Assembly (NCBI GenBank): GCA_024809215.1
Contig: JANUBW010000002.1
Coordinates: forward strand, 558,001 to 622,000
Length of the DNA: 64,000 bases
Source of the DNA: Niastella sp. OAS944
GTDB lineage: Bacteria; Bacteroidota; Bacteroidia; Chitinophagales; Chitinophagaceae
Direction of reading: 5' to 3'
Positions 61,816-64,000 of this stretch are shown here, piece by piece (position 1 is the stretch's first letter; each line of letters opens with the position of its first letter). Made by a program: the position numbers and the translations under genes. Under the pieces are notes generated by a model, which saw only the letters and a program-made list of their open reading frames with translations, was not told the DNA's origin and searched no databases.

Positions 61816-62901
61816 TCATTTTCGGAAACGCATTGGCTTTTTAACAGACCTTTCATCACCTAATAGCACACCCCATTTTTTAAATTGTACGGTGCGGTCG
61901 AATATAATTTTTAAGATCGCCATTATTGGTAATGCAAGGAACATACCCGATATGCCTGTCATGGCCCCCGCTATAAATATACCAATGATGGAAATGAGTG
62001 GATTGAGCTTTACCTGTGAACCAACAATACGGGGCATTAAAATATTATTATCAAGGAACTGTACTACAGCAATTGCACCCAGCACAAACAGAATATCAAC
62101 AATACTTTCAGATGAAGCCAGTGTGATCAATGCCCCTAAAATATTACCTATCAATGCACCCAAATAAGGGATGAGGTTTAAAAAAGCAAATATTATTCCT
62201 ATCAGAAGCGCATGTTTTATACCGAAAACAGCCAGTATACCCCATAACAGCAAGGTGATATAACCAAGCTGGATCAACAAACCCAACAGGTATTTTTTAC
62301 CCATCTTTTCTATTTGCAGCATCACATCTTCTATATTTTCATGTTCGTTTGGATCAAAACACATCAGTATGAATTTCATAAAAATACTTCTATACATCAT
62401 TAACAGATAGGTATAGATCGGCAATAACCCCAAAAACAATAATGTACCGGTAGCCGAACCTGCTGCGCCACTTAAAATACCGGCTGCATAGTTTAAAAAT
62501 TTACTGCTTTGTTCATTAATAAATTTTAATTGTTCTACCGGTGAAAAACCGAACGCCCCACTGATCCATAAACTCAAAGCATTAAGATGAATGGTCAAAT
62601 TTTTCTCAATTTTAGGATAATCATGCAGGAGAAAGCTTGTTTGGTTATAAAAAAGCCATACTATTAATGCAACAACAATAATTATAAAAAATATCGGTAA
62701 AAAAACGGCCAACACTTCAGGCAATTTTCGATTCCTGAAAAAGCGATAAACCGGCATCAGCATAATACTAATGAAAAAGGACATCAAAAGAGGCATGATG
62801 ACAATTTTACCAATTACAATTATACACCCGAATATAAAAAGCCCCAGAATTTCAATGGAACGTCTTATGGCAAGAGGCATTTCTTTCATGTTGTTATTCA
62901 T
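61816..62901 (-). CDS. AI-2E family transporter, paralogue of that at 38668
   Basis: 361 residues from the ATG at 62901 (MNNNMKEMPLAIRRSIEILGL), chosen because the paralogue begins (LPLTVRRSIEIIGL) at the same place; the frame is open to 63072. Same core: KHALLIGIIFAFLNLIPYLGALIGNILGALITL, NNILMPRIVGSQVKLNPLISIIGIFIAGAMTGISGMFLALP. A membrane exporter with unknown cargo, coupled to the YihY gene downstream. Confidence 0.9.
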   Translation of the reverse strand: MNNNMKEMPLAIRRSIEILGLFIFGCIIVIGKIVIMPLLMSFFISIMLMPVYRFFRNRKLPEVLAVFLPIFFIIIVVALIVWLFYNQTSFLLHDYPKIEKNLTIHLNALSLWISGAFGFSPVEQLKFINEQSSKFLNYAAGILSGAAGSATGTLLFLGLLPIYTYLLMMYRSIFMKFILMCFDPNEHENIEDVMLQIEKMGKKYLLGLLIQLGYITLLLWGILAVFGIKHALLIGIIFAFLNLIPYLGALIGNILGALITLASSESIVDILFVLGAIAVVQFLDNNILMPRIVGSQVKLNPLISIIGIFIAGAMTGISGMFLALPIMAILKIIFDRTVQFKKWGVLLGDERSVKKPMRFRK

Positions 62902-63031
62902 TGTTACTATACTCATTAATAACAGGCTTACCAGTTCACTTGTTTTTCCCCATGTTTGAAATGTAAGAATCATACAATTTTTATCTAAAATCATATAATC
63001 ATTGAATACAAAAAGAGTTTCACCTTTAGGT

Positions 63032-63487
63032 ATGAAAAAAATATTATTATTGATCTCGACCAGCCTGTTCATTTATATATCGACATCTGCTCAGGTAAAT
63101 ACAGATTCTCTTTCGTTAGTTTCGGAAATCAGCCGCGATCAATTAAAACTGGGTAAACTACAAAATCAGCTTGAACAACAGGTAAATAACAAACAAAACG
63201 CTTCGGAAAAAGTACAGAGTTCTGCAAATAAGAATTCATCAGCGGCAGAAAAATTAAGTAATGATCCCGATAGTAAGAAACTCGCCAGAAAAGCAAAAAA
63301 TACCGCGAGAGATGCCAAAAAAGATTCAAGAAATGCAAGAAATGAATCACAAAACCTCGACAACCTGAACAAGGATATTGAGAACCTAAAGAACAGGATC
63401 GCTAAAAATCAGCTCAAATTAAATAAACATTTAAAGAGCACCAGAAGTTACCAGATATCTGCTGATTCTATACCATATAATCAGTGA
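63032..63487 (+). CDS. Secreted coiled-coil protein
   Basis: 151 residues from the ATG at 63032 (MKKILLLISTSLFIYISTSAQ signal peptide). The rest is highly polar and alpha-helical: a coiled coil of LKLGKLQNQLEQQVN, then Lys/Ala/Ser/Asn-rich repeats (ARKAKNTARDAKKDSRNARNESQNLDN). Periplasmic, possibly stress- or envelope-related. Divergent from the AI-2E gene and followed by a clear terminator. Confidence 0.8.
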   Translation: MKKILLLISTSLFIYISTSAQVNTDSLSLVSEISRDQLKLGKLQNQLEQQVNNKQNASEKVQSSANKNSSAAEKLSNDPDSKKLARKAKNTARDAKKDSRNARNESQNLDNLNKDIENLKNRIAKNQLKLNKHLKSTRSYQISADSIPYNQ

Positions 63488-63544
63488 TATGCCACGCCGG
63501 GAAAATGGATACTATAAGTACTGTGGTTAATAACGCAACGAAAA

Positions 63545-63572
63545 AAATCCGGAATCTCTTCCGGATTTTTTT
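63545..63572 (+). terminator. Intrinsic terminator after the coiled-coil gene
   Basis: AAATCCGGAA (63545-63554) pairs with TTCCGGATTT (63559-63568) around a 4-nt loop, then continues in T residues. Perfect 10-bp stem. Confidence 0.92.
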
Positions 63573-63597
63573 ATTACGAGCTGGTTCGCGAATTAAT

Positions 63598-63657
63598 AAA
63601 AAAAGGGCGAGGATAAAACCTGCCCCATTGGATCCAACATGCTATAGAAAACCATAA
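63598..63657 (-). ncRNA. Candidate small RNA or 3' element with terminator, copy B
   Basis: On the minus strand the words ATGGTTTT...ATAG...TTGGAT..., a GGGC-AGG hairpin and CCCTTTTTTT occur in the same order as in 58932-58993. Here no gene lies upstream on the minus strand between about 63660 and 63950, so the conserved unit would belong to a small non-coding RNA. The rest of 63573-63952 shows no gene. Inference from similarity and a terminator only. Confidence 0.35.
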
Positions 63658-63952
63658 ACTTTTCCAAAAGTATCTTTCACCCAATAAAGAAAATGGTGAT
63701 AAGGCAATGGAATAGGCTGAAGTTCTGTTTGTCATTTTATTTTGTTATTAATATCTACATGAAGGTGAGTGTCTTTTTTTAGATATGGATTATGTAATTG
63801 CATAAATAGGTTATATCATTCACACATTGCAGTTAATCAATTGCGGTATGCCAGAATAGAGATGGTTTAAAGTGTGAAAACTATAAAATGTTTGATCAGA
63901 AATATAACAGCTAACTATAAAATGTTTCTCACCTTTATGTTAAAGCAATTAT

Positions 63953-64000
63953 ATGCGTAATTCAAATAATAAAATACCCGAAAATCTACTACTAAAAAGT
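63953..64000 (+). CDS. Start of a gene running off the window edge
   Basis: An ATG at 63953 opens a frame (MRNSNNKIPENLLLKS) that has no stop before the window ends. The upstream ATATAACAGCTAACTATAAAATG resembles the sequence before the gene at 60554. The product cannot be determined. Confidence 0.4.
   Translation, partial: MRNSNNKIPENLLLKS

Overview
The window reads as chromosomal DNA of a free-living Bacteroidota bacterium, most likely Chitinophagaceae (Niastella/Chitinophaga-like). The grounds are SusC/SusD outer-membrane nutrient systems, a hybrid two-component regulator with sensor, kinase, receiver and AraC domains on one chain, many AraC regulators, fasciclin lipoproteins, a CheB/CheR/histidine-kinase fusion and small RRM proteins. 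I saw no rRNA, tRNA, CRISPR array, phage or complete insertion sequence.

Layout. 0-13.4 kb: a minus-strand operon with a four-domain fasciclin lipoprotein, a SusC, a SusD, two more fasciclin lipoproteins and a second SusC that has no SusD of its own. 14.4-18.1 kb: the hybrid sensor that probably controls it. 18.2-22.4 kb: modABC molybdate importer, bioA and a small gene, separated by intergenic DNA rich in 7-8 bp tandem repeats. 22.7-25.7 kb: SemiSWEET, a cytoplasmic alpha-amylase, a Crp-type regulator and an AhpD-like protein. 25.9-29.6 kb: two RRM proteins and a cold-shock-domain protein flanking a desaturase and a KASIII-like enzyme. 29.9-36.1 kb: lipoproteins, a retropepsin-like protein, AraC/VOC and a methyltransferase.

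36.3-38.6 kb holds the most unusual structure. A small gene with an HTH-like C-terminus and a strong terminator is followed by about 670 bp of degenerate repeats with an almost unbroken 21-bp period (two helical turns, roughly 32 units). Then come three 10-bp repeats and a gene for a 204-residue protein with a fibronectin-III-like C-terminus.

38.7-47.6 kb: AI-2E family exporter, lipid kinase, a broken sucA (frameshift plus in-frame internal deletion), an MFS/AraC pair, a short chimeric remnant joining TolC-like and acetolactate-synthase-like pieces, another AraC gene and mug. 47.7-52.3 kb: two NmrA-type oxidoreductases with MFS, AraC and HxlR genes, including a perfect palindrome likely to be the HxlR operator. 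52.2-58.7 kb: a response regulator and CheB/CheR/PAS kinase pair, then a desaturase/radical-SAM operon whose desaturase is a paralogue of the one at 26.3 kb. 58.9-64 kb: small membrane or envelope proteins, an AraC regulator with an HMA-like N-terminus, YihY, a second AI-2E protein and two related terminator-bearing intergenic elements.

The window suggests a polymer-scavenging soil or freshwater organism with much paralogy and some gene decay. All function calls rest on reading motifs by eye; no database search was run.
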